This document shows, piece after piece, positions 55,011 to 63,184 of a DNA stretch of 64,000 bases. The DNA is taken from positions 124,001 to 188,000 of the forward strand of contig SCRN01000010.1 of the NCBI GenBank assembly GCA_004322045.1, written 5' to 3'. Position 1 is the first letter of the stretch, and the number at the start of each line of letters is the position of its first letter. A program made the position numbers and the translations under genes. Under the pieces are notes generated by a model. That model worked only from the letters and a program-made list of their open reading frames with translations, was not told where the DNA came from and searched no databases. Source of the stretch: Paraburkholderia sp. GTDB taxonomy: Bacteria > Pseudomonadota > Gammaproteobacteria > Burkholderiales > Burkholderiaceae.

Positions 55011-55724
55011 TCAGCGTCCGCTCCCTATTGCAATCCATTCGTCGATGGTCTTGGCATCGAGCGCTCCCGCCGCGCCGTCGAAAACGATGCGGCCATGGCC
55101 CATCACGGCGACGCGCGCGGCCAAGCGCTGCGCCAGCGTCAGGCGTTGCTCGATCAGCAGGACCGCACCACCCTGCTCGCACAGCCCCTGCAAGCAATCG
55201 GCCACAGCGGCCACGGCCTGGGGCGCGAGTCCCTCGGTCGGCTCATCCACGACGAGCAAGCGCGGCTCGCCCATGAGCGAGCGCACGAGCACGAGCATTT
55301 GCTGCTCGCCGCCCGAGAGCGCGCCCGCTTCGGTCCTACGTCGTTGCGCCAGCATCGGGAAGCGCGCGAACGCGGCATCGATCTTTCTTGCGGCTGAACG
55401 CCCTGCCCCGGGCTTGATGCCAAGGCGCAGGTTCTCTTCCACCGAGAGCGTGGGAAACACCTCGCGTTGTTCGGCGACGTATCCCATGCCGAGGCGCGCG
55501 ATCTCGAACGTGGGGCATGCGGCAATCTGCCGGCCGGCGAACACGATCGAGCCTGTGCGGCGCACGAGACCGGCGAGCGCTTTCGCGAACGTCGAACGCC
55601 CCGAACCGTTGCGGCCGCACAGTAAAACGAGTTCGCCGGCATCGATGCGCAGATCCACGCCGTGCAGCACCTGCGCCTGACCGTACCAGGCGCAAACCGC
55701 GCGCGCTTCGAGCAAGGCCGTCAT
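55011..55724 (-). CDS. livF: Branched-chain amino-acid-type ABC transporter ATPase LivF, altered Walker A
   Basis: A 237-aa LivF-type ATPase with signature LSGGEQQML, Walker B LLVVDEPTEGL and the LivF-type switch LIEQRL. Walker A at residues 37-45 reads GRNGSGRST: the invariant lysine is arginine (codon CGT). The remainder is intact and in frame. In characterised ABC ATPases this lysine contacts the beta and gamma phosphates, and replacing it usually abolishes hydrolysis. Overlaps the livG stop by 4 bp. Last gene of the operon. Confidence 0.88.
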   Translation of the reverse strand: MTALLEARAVCAWYGQAQVLHGVDLRIDAGELVLLCGRNGSGRSTFAKALAGLVRRTGSIVFAGRQIAACPTFEIARLGMGYVAEQREVFPTLSVEENLRLGIKPGAGRSAARKIDAAFARFPMLAQRRRTEAGALSGGEQQMLVLVRSLMGEPRLLVVDEPTEGLAPQAVAAVADCLQGLCEQGGAVLLIEQRLTLAQRLAARVAVMGHGRIVFDGAAGALDAKTIDEWIAIGSGR

Positions 55725-56509
55725 GACGCAGGCTCCCCGCGCGACGCGCCCAAGTAGGCTTCGCGCACGCGCGCGTTCGCGGCGATCTCGGCAGGCGTGC
55801 CCGTTGCAACGATGCGGCCTTGCACCAATACCGACACGCGGTCGGCGAGCGCAAACACGGCGTCCATGTCGTGCTCGATGACGAGCAACGTCTTGCCCGC
55901 CGTCACGCCGCGCAACCATCGAATCGTATGCGCCGCCTCGTCGCGGTTCATGCCTGCCGTCGGCTCGTCGAGCAACAGCACGCGCGCGCCGCTCGCCAAG
56001 GCGATACCCAGGTCGAGCCGGCGCTGCGCGCCGTATTCGAGCGTACCGGCGGGCGCGTGCGCCGCCTCGTCGAGTTCGAGTTCCGCGAGCAAGCGCCGGG
56101 CGCGCTCGTCGAGCTCGCGCGAACGCCGCCACCAGAGCGCCCAGGTCGAAAACGGCTGCCGTGACGCCACGCCGCCGCGCGCGCCGCACCACAGCGCGCA
56201 GCGCAAGTTCTCGAGCACTGTCAGGCGCGCGAACACGCGCGTCGCTTGAAAGCTGCGGCCGAGCCCGGCGCGGGCGAGAGCATGCGGGCTGCGTCCCGTC
56301 ACGTCGACGCCGTCGAGCCGGACCGTGCCCGCATCGGGCCGCAGCACGCCGCCAATCACGTCGAACAGCGTCGACTTGCCGGCGCCGTTGGGTCCGATCA
56401 GCGCATGGCGTTCGCCGGCGGCGACGGACAGATCGACACCGCTCAGCACCCGCGTCGGACCGAAGCACCGGGCAATGCCCTCGAGACTGAGCGCAGGCGC
56501 GATGCTCAC
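55721..56509 (-). CDS. livG: Branched-chain amino-acid-type ABC transporter ATPase LivG
   Basis: A 262-aa LivG-type ATPase with intact Walker A GPNGAGKST at residues 39-47, signature LEYGAQRRLDLGIALA (Ser of LSGGQ replaced by Glu, Gly-Gln by Gly-Ala), Walker B VLLLDEPTAGMN and H-loop VIEHDMD. The GTG start at 56509 overlaps the livM stop. The Lys-containing Walker A contrasts with its partner LivF. Confidence 0.88.
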   Translation of the reverse strand: MSIAPALSLEGIARCFGPTRVLSGVDLSVAAGERHALIGPNGAGKSTLFDVIGGVLRPDAGTVRLDGVDVTGRSPHALARAGLGRSFQATRVFARLTVLENLRCALWCGARGGVASRQPFSTWALWWRRSRELDERARRLLAELELDEAAHAPAGTLEYGAQRRLDLGIALASGARVLLLDEPTAGMNRDEAAHTIRWLRGVTAGKTLLVIEHDMDAVFALADRVSVLVQGRIVATGTPAEIAANARVREAYLGASRGEPAS

Positions 56510-57768
56510 GCGTCCCCTCCCGCACGCGTTCCGGCTTGCACGGCGGCGCGCAGCGCCCAGCGCGCCGCCGCCCCGAGCATGACGAGCCCACCCAGCACCG
56601 CCTGCGTGGCCGGCGAAGCCAAATCGAAGGCCAACCCGCCAAGGCGCCAGACGCCGCCGGCGTCGGCCGCGAAGCGCAACGCATAGAGCGACTCGACGGC
56701 AATCACGAGCGCACCGAGCCATGCCGCAGCAGCAACGCTGCCGAGCAGGTAGACCCGGCCCTGCGCGCGCACGTCGAAAGCGCCGACGCGCGAACGATGC
56801 GCGCACCACCAACCTGCAATGCCCTCGGGCCAACGCAGCACGACGCCGACGAACAGCAAGCCGAGATAGACGGGCCATGCGCGCGATACCCCCGCCAACG
56901 GGCCGCTCAGCCCCGTCAGGACGAGCGCCCCGATCACGGGGCCGAAGAACGTCGACGAGCCGCCGATGACGGTGGCGATCAAGACCGCTCCGGAGCGCGT
57001 CATCGCAACGCTTTCGGACGAAGCCAGCTCGACGTCGATCAACGTGAGCGTGCCGGCAATGCCTGCGAAGAATGCCGAGAAGACGAACATGGCGTACCGA
57101 ATACGGCGCGGATCGACGCCGAGCGCGGCAACGCGCGTCGCGTTCTCGCGCACGGCGTTGGCGATGCGCACGAGCGGCGTGCGCGTCAGTGCGAACATGG
57201 CGACGACCGAGAGCGCCGTCCACACCGCGATGACGGCATAGGCTTGGTGCGGCGCGCCAAAATCCCAAGCGCCCCATGCCGGCCCGCTGCCGCGATCGAT
57301 CGCGACGCCCGCCGCGCCGCCGAATCCTTCGGGCAGTGTCCATACGGCGGCGGCGACCAGTTCACCGACGCCGAGCGTGATCATGGCGAACGCGGTGCCG
57401 GCGCGCCGGGTGGCGATGGCGCCGAAGAGCGCGCCGCACACAGCGCCAGCGCAACCACCGGCAAGCGGGAGCCACGGCAGCGCAATGCCGCCGCGATTGA
57501 ACCAGTGGGCGGCCGCAAATGCGCCGAGGCCCGCGAACGCTGCATGACCGAACGACAGCAGCCCGGTTTCCCCGAGCAGCAAGTTATACGACAGCGCCAA
57601 AACGATCATCGCCGCCGCTTGCGCGAGATAGCCGAAGATCCAACTCTCATGAACGAAAAACAACGGCGCCGCGAGCAGCGCCGCGCCGGCGGCCCAACGC
57701 AAACCCGCGCCGAGATGGCGACCCTGCGCACCGTCGGCGCGTATGCGCCCGGCTGTCGGCTTACGCAT
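56506..57768 (-). CDS. livM: Branched-chain amino-acid-type ABC transporter permease LivM
   Basis: A 420-aa LivM-type permease. GYLAQAAAMIVLALSYNLLLGETGLLSFGHAAF is its hallmark first-helix region, followed by GTAFAMITLGVGELVAAAVW and GGSSTFFGPVIGAL. After the usual permease core the last 90 residues add extra hydrophobic segments, making it about 80 residues longer than usual. It overlaps livH by 8 bp. Confidence 0.87.
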   Translation of the reverse strand: MRKPTAGRIRADGAQGRHLGAGLRWAAGAALLAAPLFFVHESWIFGYLAQAAAMIVLALSYNLLLGETGLLSFGHAAFAGLGAFAAAHWFNRGGIALPWLPLAGGCAGAVCGALFGAIATRRAGTAFAMITLGVGELVAAAVWTLPEGFGGAAGVAIDRGSGPAWGAWDFGAPHQAYAVIAVWTALSVVAMFALTRTPLVRIANAVRENATRVAALGVDPRRIRYAMFVFSAFFAGIAGTLTLIDVELASSESVAMTRSGAVLIATVIGGSSTFFGPVIGALVLTGLSGPLAGVSRAWPVYLGLLFVGVVLRWPEGIAGWWCAHRSRVGAFDVRAQGRVYLLGSVAAAAWLGALVIAVESLYALRFAADAGGVWRLGGLAFDLASPATQAVLGGLVMLGAAARWALRAAVQAGTRAGGDA

Positions 57769-58699
57769 CGTCCTCGCGCCTTCCGAAGAGACCGCGCGGG
57801 CGCCAAGCCAGCATCGCGATCAGCAACGCATAGGGCACGAGCGGCGCGGCTTGCGCCACGGTAAGCGCGGCCCAAGCCGAAGGCAATCGCATGCCGACCG
57901 ATTGTGAAATCCCGCCGAGCGAAGCCGTCGTGCCTACCGCCCACGTTTGCACACAACCGATCAGCAACGAAGCGGCGAACGCGCCGCCGATCGAACCCAA
58001 CCCGCCCACGATCACGACGACGAAGACGATGGAGCCGACGGCCTCGGCCATCCCCGGCTCGACCACGGCGAGCGGCGCGCCGATGACGCCGGCCAGCGCG
58101 GCGAGCCCCGTACCGATGGCAAACACCCACGTGCCGATGCGCGCAACGTCGTGCCCGAGCGCCTCGACCGCGCGCGCGTGAGTCAACGCGGCACGCAATA
58201 CGAGGCCGGTGCGCGAGGTACGTAGCAACGCATACAACGCGCCGAGCGTGCCGACCGACACCATCATCATGAATGCCCGATAGCGCGAAAACGTGGCATC
58301 CCCCCAGGTCATCAACGGGCCGTCGAGCATGGGGGGCAACGCGATCGACTCGCTGCCGAGTCCCCAAACGAGCTTGACGAATTCGGCCAACAGGTAAGCA
58401 ACGCCGAACGTCAGCAACAGCTCGTGCAGCGGGCCGTTCGCTCGCGCGCGCCGCAGCAGCGTGCGCTCGAGCGCGGCGCCCACGCCCCCCACGACGAGCG
58501 GCGCGCAAAGCAGCGCAAATCCGAACCCTGCGTGAGCGGCGATGCTGTAGCCGAGATAGGCGCCGAGCATATAAAAGCTCGCATGCGCGAAGTTCAATAC
58601 GCCGAGCATGCTGAAAATCAGCGTGAGCCCGGCCGACAACATGAACAGCAACAGCCCATAGCTGACCCCGTTCAGCGTGGCGACGGCGAATGCCTGCAC
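57761..58699 (-). CDS. livH: Branched-chain amino-acid-type ABC transporter permease LivH
   Basis: A 312-aa permease with NGVSYGLLLFMLSAGLTLIFSMLGVLNFAH at the start, the EAA-like RTSRTGLVLRAALTHARAVEALGHD, and the C-terminal GGLGSIGGAFAASLLIG. The GTG start is 1 bp after the thioesterase stop. No substrate-binding protein (LivK) is encoded nearby, so the cargo is unknown; amino acids, urea or aromatic acids are all possible for this family. Confidence 0.87.
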   Translation of the reverse strand: MQAFAVATLNGVSYGLLLFMLSAGLTLIFSMLGVLNFAHASFYMLGAYLGYSIAAHAGFGFALLCAPLVVGGVGAALERTLLRRARANGPLHELLLTFGVAYLLAEFVKLVWGLGSESIALPPMLDGPLMTWGDATFSRYRAFMMMVSVGTLGALYALLRTSRTGLVLRAALTHARAVEALGHDVARIGTWVFAIGTGLAALAGVIGAPLAVVEPGMAEAVGSIVFVVVIVGGLGSIGGAFAASLLIGCVQTWAVGTTASLGGISQSVGMRLPSAWAALTVAQAAPLVPYALLIAMLAWRPRGLFGRREDDA

Positions 58700-58700
58700 C

Positions 58701-59156
58701 TTAGGCTCGCCCCTCGTCCACGGCGACGACGAGCGGTGCGAGGGCGCGGCGCAGCGGCTCGGGCAACGCGGCGGGACGACGCGTCGCGCGTTCGACGTAG
58801 ACGTGCACGAAGTGCCCTTGCGCGGCGGCGTGCGCGCTCCCCTCTTGGAATAGGGCGACCTCGTAGCGCACGCTCGAGGCGCCGATACGCGCCACGCGTA
58901 AGCCGGCTTCGACGCGCTCGGGAAAAACGAGCGGCGAAAAATAGTTGCATTGCGTTTCCACGACGAGCCCGATGGTTTCCCCGCGCTCGAAATCGAGCAC
59001 GCCCGCGCGAATCAGGTACTCGTTGACGACCGTATCGAAGTAGCTGTAGTACACGACGTTGTTGACGTGTCCGTAGACGTCGTTATCCATCCAGCGCGTC
59101 GTGATCGGCAGGAAATGGCGATAGGCGTCGCGCGAAGCGGGCGTGGGTTTGCTCAT
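58701..59156 (-). CDS. Acyl-CoA thioesterase, 4HBT/YbgC family
   Basis: A 151-aa hot-dog-fold enzyme with TTRWMDNDVYGHVNNVVYYS, where Asp is the catalytic residue of the 4-hydroxybenzoyl-CoA thioesterase clan, and CNYFSPLVFPERVEAGLRV. It hydrolyses small acyl-CoA esters in the cytosol. One base separates it from livH, so it belongs to the transporter operon and may release a CoA-bound form of the transported acid (inference). I start at 59156, where homology begins. Confidence 0.85.
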   Translation of the reverse strand: MSKPTPASRDAYRHFLPITTRWMDNDVYGHVNNVVYYSYFDTVVNEYLIRAGVLDFERGETIGLVVETQCNYFSPLVFPERVEAGLRVARIGASSVRYEVALFQEGSAHAAAQGHFVHVYVERATRRPAALPEPLRRALAPLVVAVDEGRA

Positions 59157-59250
59157 GGTGCGAAAGCCGTTGGCAATGGGCGGGAAGGAGCGGCAAGGGA
59201 CCGGACGACAGGGCGCACCGCGAACGGATACGGCAACGCACCGAGCGGCG

Positions 59251-59781
59251 TCATTGTCCCGGCTTGTCGACGAACTCGAACGGCAAGCCGCGGCGGCGCA
59301 TCCAATCGGCAAGCGCGAGGCCCGTGGCGGCGCGCCAGGGACGCAGCTTGGCCGGTTCGACGAGTCGATACTCGAGCAGCTCGGGCGAGAGCGAGATTTC
59401 GCCTTCCGCCTTCACGTGATAGGTGACGATCAGCTCGTTCTTGCGAATGAAGTCGTAGACGCCGACGAGCTCGGTCTCGCGTACGTACAGCAACGTTTCC
59501 TCGAGCACCTCGCGCGCAATGCCGGCCTCGGGCGTCTCGCCCTGCTCCAAGAAACCCGTGATCAGCGCAAACATCCCCTCCTCCCAAGCGGCGTTGCGCG
59601 CGAGCAGGATCTTGCCTTCGTATTCGACGATCGCGGCGACGACAGGCAGCGGGTTGTTCCAATGAACGAACCCGCACGCGGCGTCGGGGCAAGCGTGCCG
59701 CAGGCGGCCGCCCTCCTCGGCGGCATCCGGCCGCTCGACGAGCGTGCTCGCACAGCGTGGACAGAATCGATAGTCGCTCAT
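59251..59781 (-). CDS. Zinc-ribbon Nudix hydrolase
   Basis: A 176-aa protein. The N-terminal zinc ribbon has FCPRCA and CPDAACG, and the Nudix box GFLEQGETPEAGIAREVLEE has the required REVLEE core, though the final Gly of the box is Thr. The arrangement resembles NudC-like NADH pyrophosphatases without the long N-terminal domain. It hydrolyses a nucleoside-diphosphate derivative. 94 bp upstream of the thioesterase gene on the same strand. Confidence 0.85.
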   Translation of the reverse strand: MSDYRFCPRCASTLVERPDAAEEGGRLRHACPDAACGFVHWNNPLPVVAAIVEYEGKILLARNAAWEEGMFALITGFLEQGETPEAGIAREVLEETLLYVRETELVGVYDFIRKNELIVTYHVKAEGEISLSPELLEYRLVEPAKLRPWRAATGLALADWMRRRGLPFEFVDKPGQ

Positions 59782-59861
59782 GGGGTGAAGAGGCCGGCAG
59801 GCGCCGGCCGTTGGCCGAAACGCGCTAATTCTAGCGGCTTTGCGCCGGCGTGTGCCCCGCG

Positions 59862-61148
59862 TCAGTCATCGGCCGAGCGCGACTTGACCGCGACCATGAC
59901 GAGCCCCGCGGCGCCGACGAGCAGCACGAGCGCGGCGAGCCAGAGCGCAGGGCCGAACGACCCGACCCGCGCGGCGATCGGCGCGGCGACGAGCGGCCCG
60001 GCGATTTGGCCCACGCCATAGGCCGCCGTCGCGTAGCCCATCAGCCCCGCCGCGCGCTCGCCATGCAGCCGCCGCGCCTCGCGCATCGCGAACAAGGTGA
60101 TCGCCGTGAACGGCAAACCGATCAGGATGCTGCCCAGGGCGAAACCGGCCGCAGTCGGGAATACGATGCCGAGCGCGATGCCGGCTGCCTGCACGAGGTA
60201 GCACAGCGCAAGCAGCGCGCGGTTGTCCCATTGGACCGGCAGCCGCGCGGCGAGTAGCGACCCTGGAATCAGCGCCGCACCGAACATGGGCCAAAAGAGA
60301 TCCGGCCAGTTTGACCCCGGCAGAGCTTGGCGGGCGATCACGGGCAAGAATGTGGCCGTGATGATGTAGCCGAAGCCCGGCATGCCGTATAGCACCACGA
60401 GCCAAATGCTTTGCGCGCGGCGATCGGCCGCACTCATCGGCGCCGCTGTGCCGGCAGCGACCGAGCTTCGGGCAGACGCGCGCTCGCCGCCGGATGAGCC
60501 TCGTTGCCGTGCGAGGGCATCGGGCGCGGCCGCGGCGCGGGCGCTCCCTTTGGACGGCGCAAACGTCCGCCATACCAGCACGGTACAGACCGCGCACAGC
60601 ACCCCGAACAGCAGCCAGCCGAATGCCGGGCCTTGTCGCGCGGCTGCGCTGACCAAGAGTCCCGTCGCGACGATACCGATGCCCGGCCCGGTATAAATCA
60701 CCCCGCTCCATGCGGGCGCACCAAGCCGCGAAAGGCGCGCGAGCCCCCACTGGGAGGCGAACACGAAGGTCCAAGCGCTCACGACCCCGGCGACGAACCG
60801 CACCGCGACCCAAACGGGCAGGCTGTGCGTCAGTCCCATCGCGAGCGTGAGCACGACCGTCGTCGCTAGGCCCGCGCGCACCATCCGCGAGTGTTCGACC
60901 GGTAGAAAGGCGCAGGTCAGCGCGCCGACGAAATAGCCCGCGTAATTGGCCGAAGCGAGCAGCCCGCCTTCTCTCAAATCGAGCAAACCCGCGTGCAGCA
61001 TCAGCGGCAACAACGGCGTGAAGGCGAAACGGCCGACGCCCAGAGCAACGGCGAGCGCGATCATGCAGGCAATGGCGACGCTCGCAGCGCTGGCGGCCTC
61101 CGACCCCGGAAGAAAAAAGATACTGCGCATCGAATTCGAGCGGGCCAT
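59862..61148 (-). CDS. YbfB/YjiJ-family MFS transporter
   Basis: A 428-aa twelve-helix protein. The start MIALAVALGVGRFAFTPLLPLML followed by ANYAGYFVGALTCAF is the YbfB/YjiJ family signature. A long cytoplasmic loop (Ala/Arg/Ser-rich, about residues 210-250) divides the halves. Substrate unknown. GAGGA precedes the ATG at 61148, chosen over a longer frame. Confidence 0.85.
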   Translation of the reverse strand: MARSNSMRSIFFLPGSEAASAASVAIACMIALAVALGVGRFAFTPLLPLMLHAGLLDLREGGLLASANYAGYFVGALTCAFLPVEHSRMVRAGLATTVVLTLAMGLTHSLPVWVAVRFVAGVVSAWTFVFASQWGLARLSRLGAPAWSGVIYTGPGIGIVATGLLVSAAARQGPAFGWLLFGVLCAVCTVLVWRTFAPSKGSARAAAAPDALARQRGSSGGERASARSSVAAGTAAPMSAADRRAQSIWLVVLYGMPGFGYIITATFLPVIARQALPGSNWPDLFWPMFGAALIPGSLLAARLPVQWDNRALLALCYLVQAAGIALGIVFPTAAGFALGSILIGLPFTAITLFAMREARRLHGERAAGLMGYATAAYGVGQIAGPLVAAPIAARVGSFGPALWLAALVLLVGAAGLVMVAVKSRSADD

Positions 61149-61414
61149 CGGACCATCCTCACTGCTTGCGGTTGAAATCGACTGGAGATTGACAACGGAC
61201 GAAGCACGCGCAGTGCCGCGGCGCCGACAAGATCCAGATCCACCTGAGCAAGCCGCAAAGCGCCCGAAGCGCACGCCGGCTCACCCATTCGTTATCGACG
61301 ATGGTAGCCCGCGGGTTCGATCATGGAAAATGAATAATTTGGATTCGATCTATCTCCCGGAGAGAATCACGAGCGTGGCCGCGCGGACGCTCTTGCGTGC
61401 GCAGACAGGCCGCA

Positions 61415-61780
61415 TCAGCCCGCTAGCTTCCTGAACGTCTCGAGCACGGCCTCGCCCTTGAACGGCTTGACGATCCAGCCTTTGACGCCAGCCGCCTTGC
61501 CGCGCTCCTTCATCGCGGGACTGCTTTCGGTCGTCAGCATGATGACGTTGACGGCGCTATTCGCAAGTTCGCCGCGGATCTTCTCAACCATGGTGAGGCC
61601 GTCCATGTTGGGCATGTTGACGTCGCTGATCACGAGCTTCACACCCGGGCTCGACTTCATCTTGGCGAGTCCGTCCTTGCCGTCGACCGCCGTATCGACA
61701 TCGAGGCCGTTCTTGCGCAGAAACCCGGCCACTTCGTCGCGCACCGTGCTCGAATCGTCCACCACCAGAATCTTTGCCAT
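61415..61780 (-). CDS. CheY-like single-domain response regulator
   Basis: A 121-aa receiver domain: acidic pair VVDDS at residues 7-9, phospho-acceptor Asp in ISDVNMPNMDG near residue 55, Thr in MLTTESS and Lys in IVKPFKG. No output domain. Last gene of the chemosensory module (kinase, receptor-like protein, CheX-like protein, CheY). It may act on the flagellar motor or a dedicated output. Confidence 0.9.
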   Translation of the reverse strand: MAKILVVDDSSTVRDEVAGFLRKNGLDVDTAVDGKDGLAKMKSSPGVKLVISDVNMPNMDGLTMVEKIRGELANSAVNVIMLTTESSPAMKERGKAAGVKGWIVKPFKGEAVLETFRKLAG

Positions 61781-61809
61781 AGCTAGTCGTTTGGGTTGAG
61801 GTTGGAAAT

Positions 61810-62352
61810 TCAGAAAAGCTCGAGCTCACCCGCGCTTTCATGGACGTCGGCCACCTGCGCGGTAAAGTCGATCGCTTCGCTCGCACAGACGCACAACGTC
61901 ACGCGCAGCCTCGCGGCGTCTTCGATCGTCACGTCGTAGGCCGCGAGATGCGCCGGCTCCAGTTCATCCAGATAGCTCATGCAATCGCTCGATAGCGTGT
62001 ACGGCGTCGACATGCCCATATCGGGAAAATGCTCGACGAGCTGTTGATTGATGGCGCCACAGCATAAGTTGCCGATCTCGAGCGCAGCCTCGGGCAACGC
62101 GCGATTCGCCGTCTGTCCCGCGTAGTACGCGCGCGTGGCATCGTCGTCGGCGAATTGCAGCAACAGCACGATGCGAAATCCGATCGACACGATCGTCAGA
62201 ACGTGCACTTGCGCACTCGTGCCTGGCCCGGCGCGCTCATGCGCCGCAGCGCGCTCGATCTCGCAAGCGTGCACCGGATCCATGGTCAACCGCGTGCGCG
62301 CCGCCTGAAACACGATGCGCTCGAAACTCTCCTTGGCGGCTTGGCTGATCAC
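61810..62352 (-). CDS. CheX/CheC-like phosphatase-domain protein
   Basis: A 180-aa protein starting with GTG that overlaps the preceding stop (GTGA). The segment LEIGNLCCGAINQQLVEHFP fits the E-x-x-N ... G-x-x-N helix of CheC/CheX/FliY phosphatases, where Glu and Asn remove phosphate from CheY. The beta-strand pattern of the C-terminal part (YDVTIEDAARLRVTLCVC) also fits CheX. It sits directly before the CheY gene. The assignment is by motif and context and would need a profile search. Confidence 0.6.
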   Translation of the reverse strand: MISQAAKESFERIVFQAARTRLTMDPVHACEIERAAAHERAGPGTSAQVHVLTIVSIGFRIVLLLQFADDDATRAYYAGQTANRALPEAALEIGNLCCGAINQQLVEHFPDMGMSTPYTLSSDCMSYLDELEPAHLAAYDVTIEDAARLRVTLCVCASEAIDFTAQVADVHESAGELELF

Positions 62353-63116
62353 GTCGGATTCCGTTCGAGCTTCGAGTGAAATTGCTGGGCAAGCGACTCG
62401 ACGCTACCGAGCGCGGCCGTGATCATTTTGCCGCCGGCCTGAATGTCCTGGAACGTGGCCGTCGTGACGAGATCGTTGCGATCGAGACTATCGCGATAGC
62501 TCTTGGACAACTCCTGCGAGCGCGTGGCGAGCGCACGCACCTCGCCCGCGACGATCGAGAAACCGCGACCGGCGGCGCCCGCCCGGGCGGCCTCGATCGA
62601 CGCGTTGAGAGAAACCATCAGGACGTGATTGACGATGCGCGCGAGCTCATGATTCTTGCGATGCATGTCTTGGTTTTGCGCCATGAGCGAGATCATCTGC
62701 TCGTGCCAGCGTTCGAACGTGGCGGCCAATTGTTTCAGGCGTGCCGCTTCGCTCGCGATGCGCCCGGCATGCGCCAGCAGATCGTCGTGACGCGCGTGCG
62801 CCTCGGCCAACGCCGCGCGCGCATGAGCAAGTGCGTCCGCTTCGCGCGCGAGCGCGTCGGATAGACGCTGCGTCTCGGTGCTCAGCTCGCTCGCGCGCGT
62901 TTGCTCGGCAGCGATGAGCGCAAGATCGTGCGCTTTGCGCTCATCGTGCGCGGCGTTGATCTGCGCGAGCGCTTCACTGTGCTCACGCAACGCGCGCAGA
63001 CTCGCTCGTTTGTAAGCGACAAATGCGGCAAGCGCCGCGATCGCCCCTGCCGCCGCTACCGCCAGCGCCAACATCGAATTCGTTAGAACCACAGCTTTCC
63101 CTACCCTTGCTGACAT
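62349..63116 (-). CDS. Receptor-like signalling protein, short MCP domain without sensor
   Basis: A 255-aa protein with one N-terminal transmembrane helix (MLALAVAAAGAIAALAAFVAY), a long Ala/Glu/Arg coiled coil (about 30-150) and a compact receptor tip at about 165-205 reading NHVLMVSLNASIEAARAG then GRGFSIVAGEVRALATRS. It lacks a periplasmic sensor, a HAMP domain and the long methylation helices of usual receptors. It may be a scaffold or adaptor for the kinase next door. The ATG at 63116 is preferred to a TTG 42 bp earlier, but ribosome sites are weak. Confidence 0.7.
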   Translation of the reverse strand: MSARVGKAVVLTNSMLALAVAAAGAIAALAAFVAYKRASLRALREHSEALAQINAAHDERKAHDLALIAAEQTRASELSTETQRLSDALAREADALAHARAALAEAHARHDDLLAHAGRIASEAARLKQLAATFERWHEQMISLMAQNQDMHRKNHELARIVNHVLMVSLNASIEAARAGAAGRGFSIVAGEVRALATRSQELSKSYRDSLDRNDLVTTATFQDIQAGGKMITAALGSVESLAQQFHSKLERNPT

Positions 63117-63184
63117 CCCTGCTCGATTGGATCGTAGCGTCGTCCAATGCTCGCGCAAACGCAGGGCTTACGCGAGCGCTCCGC

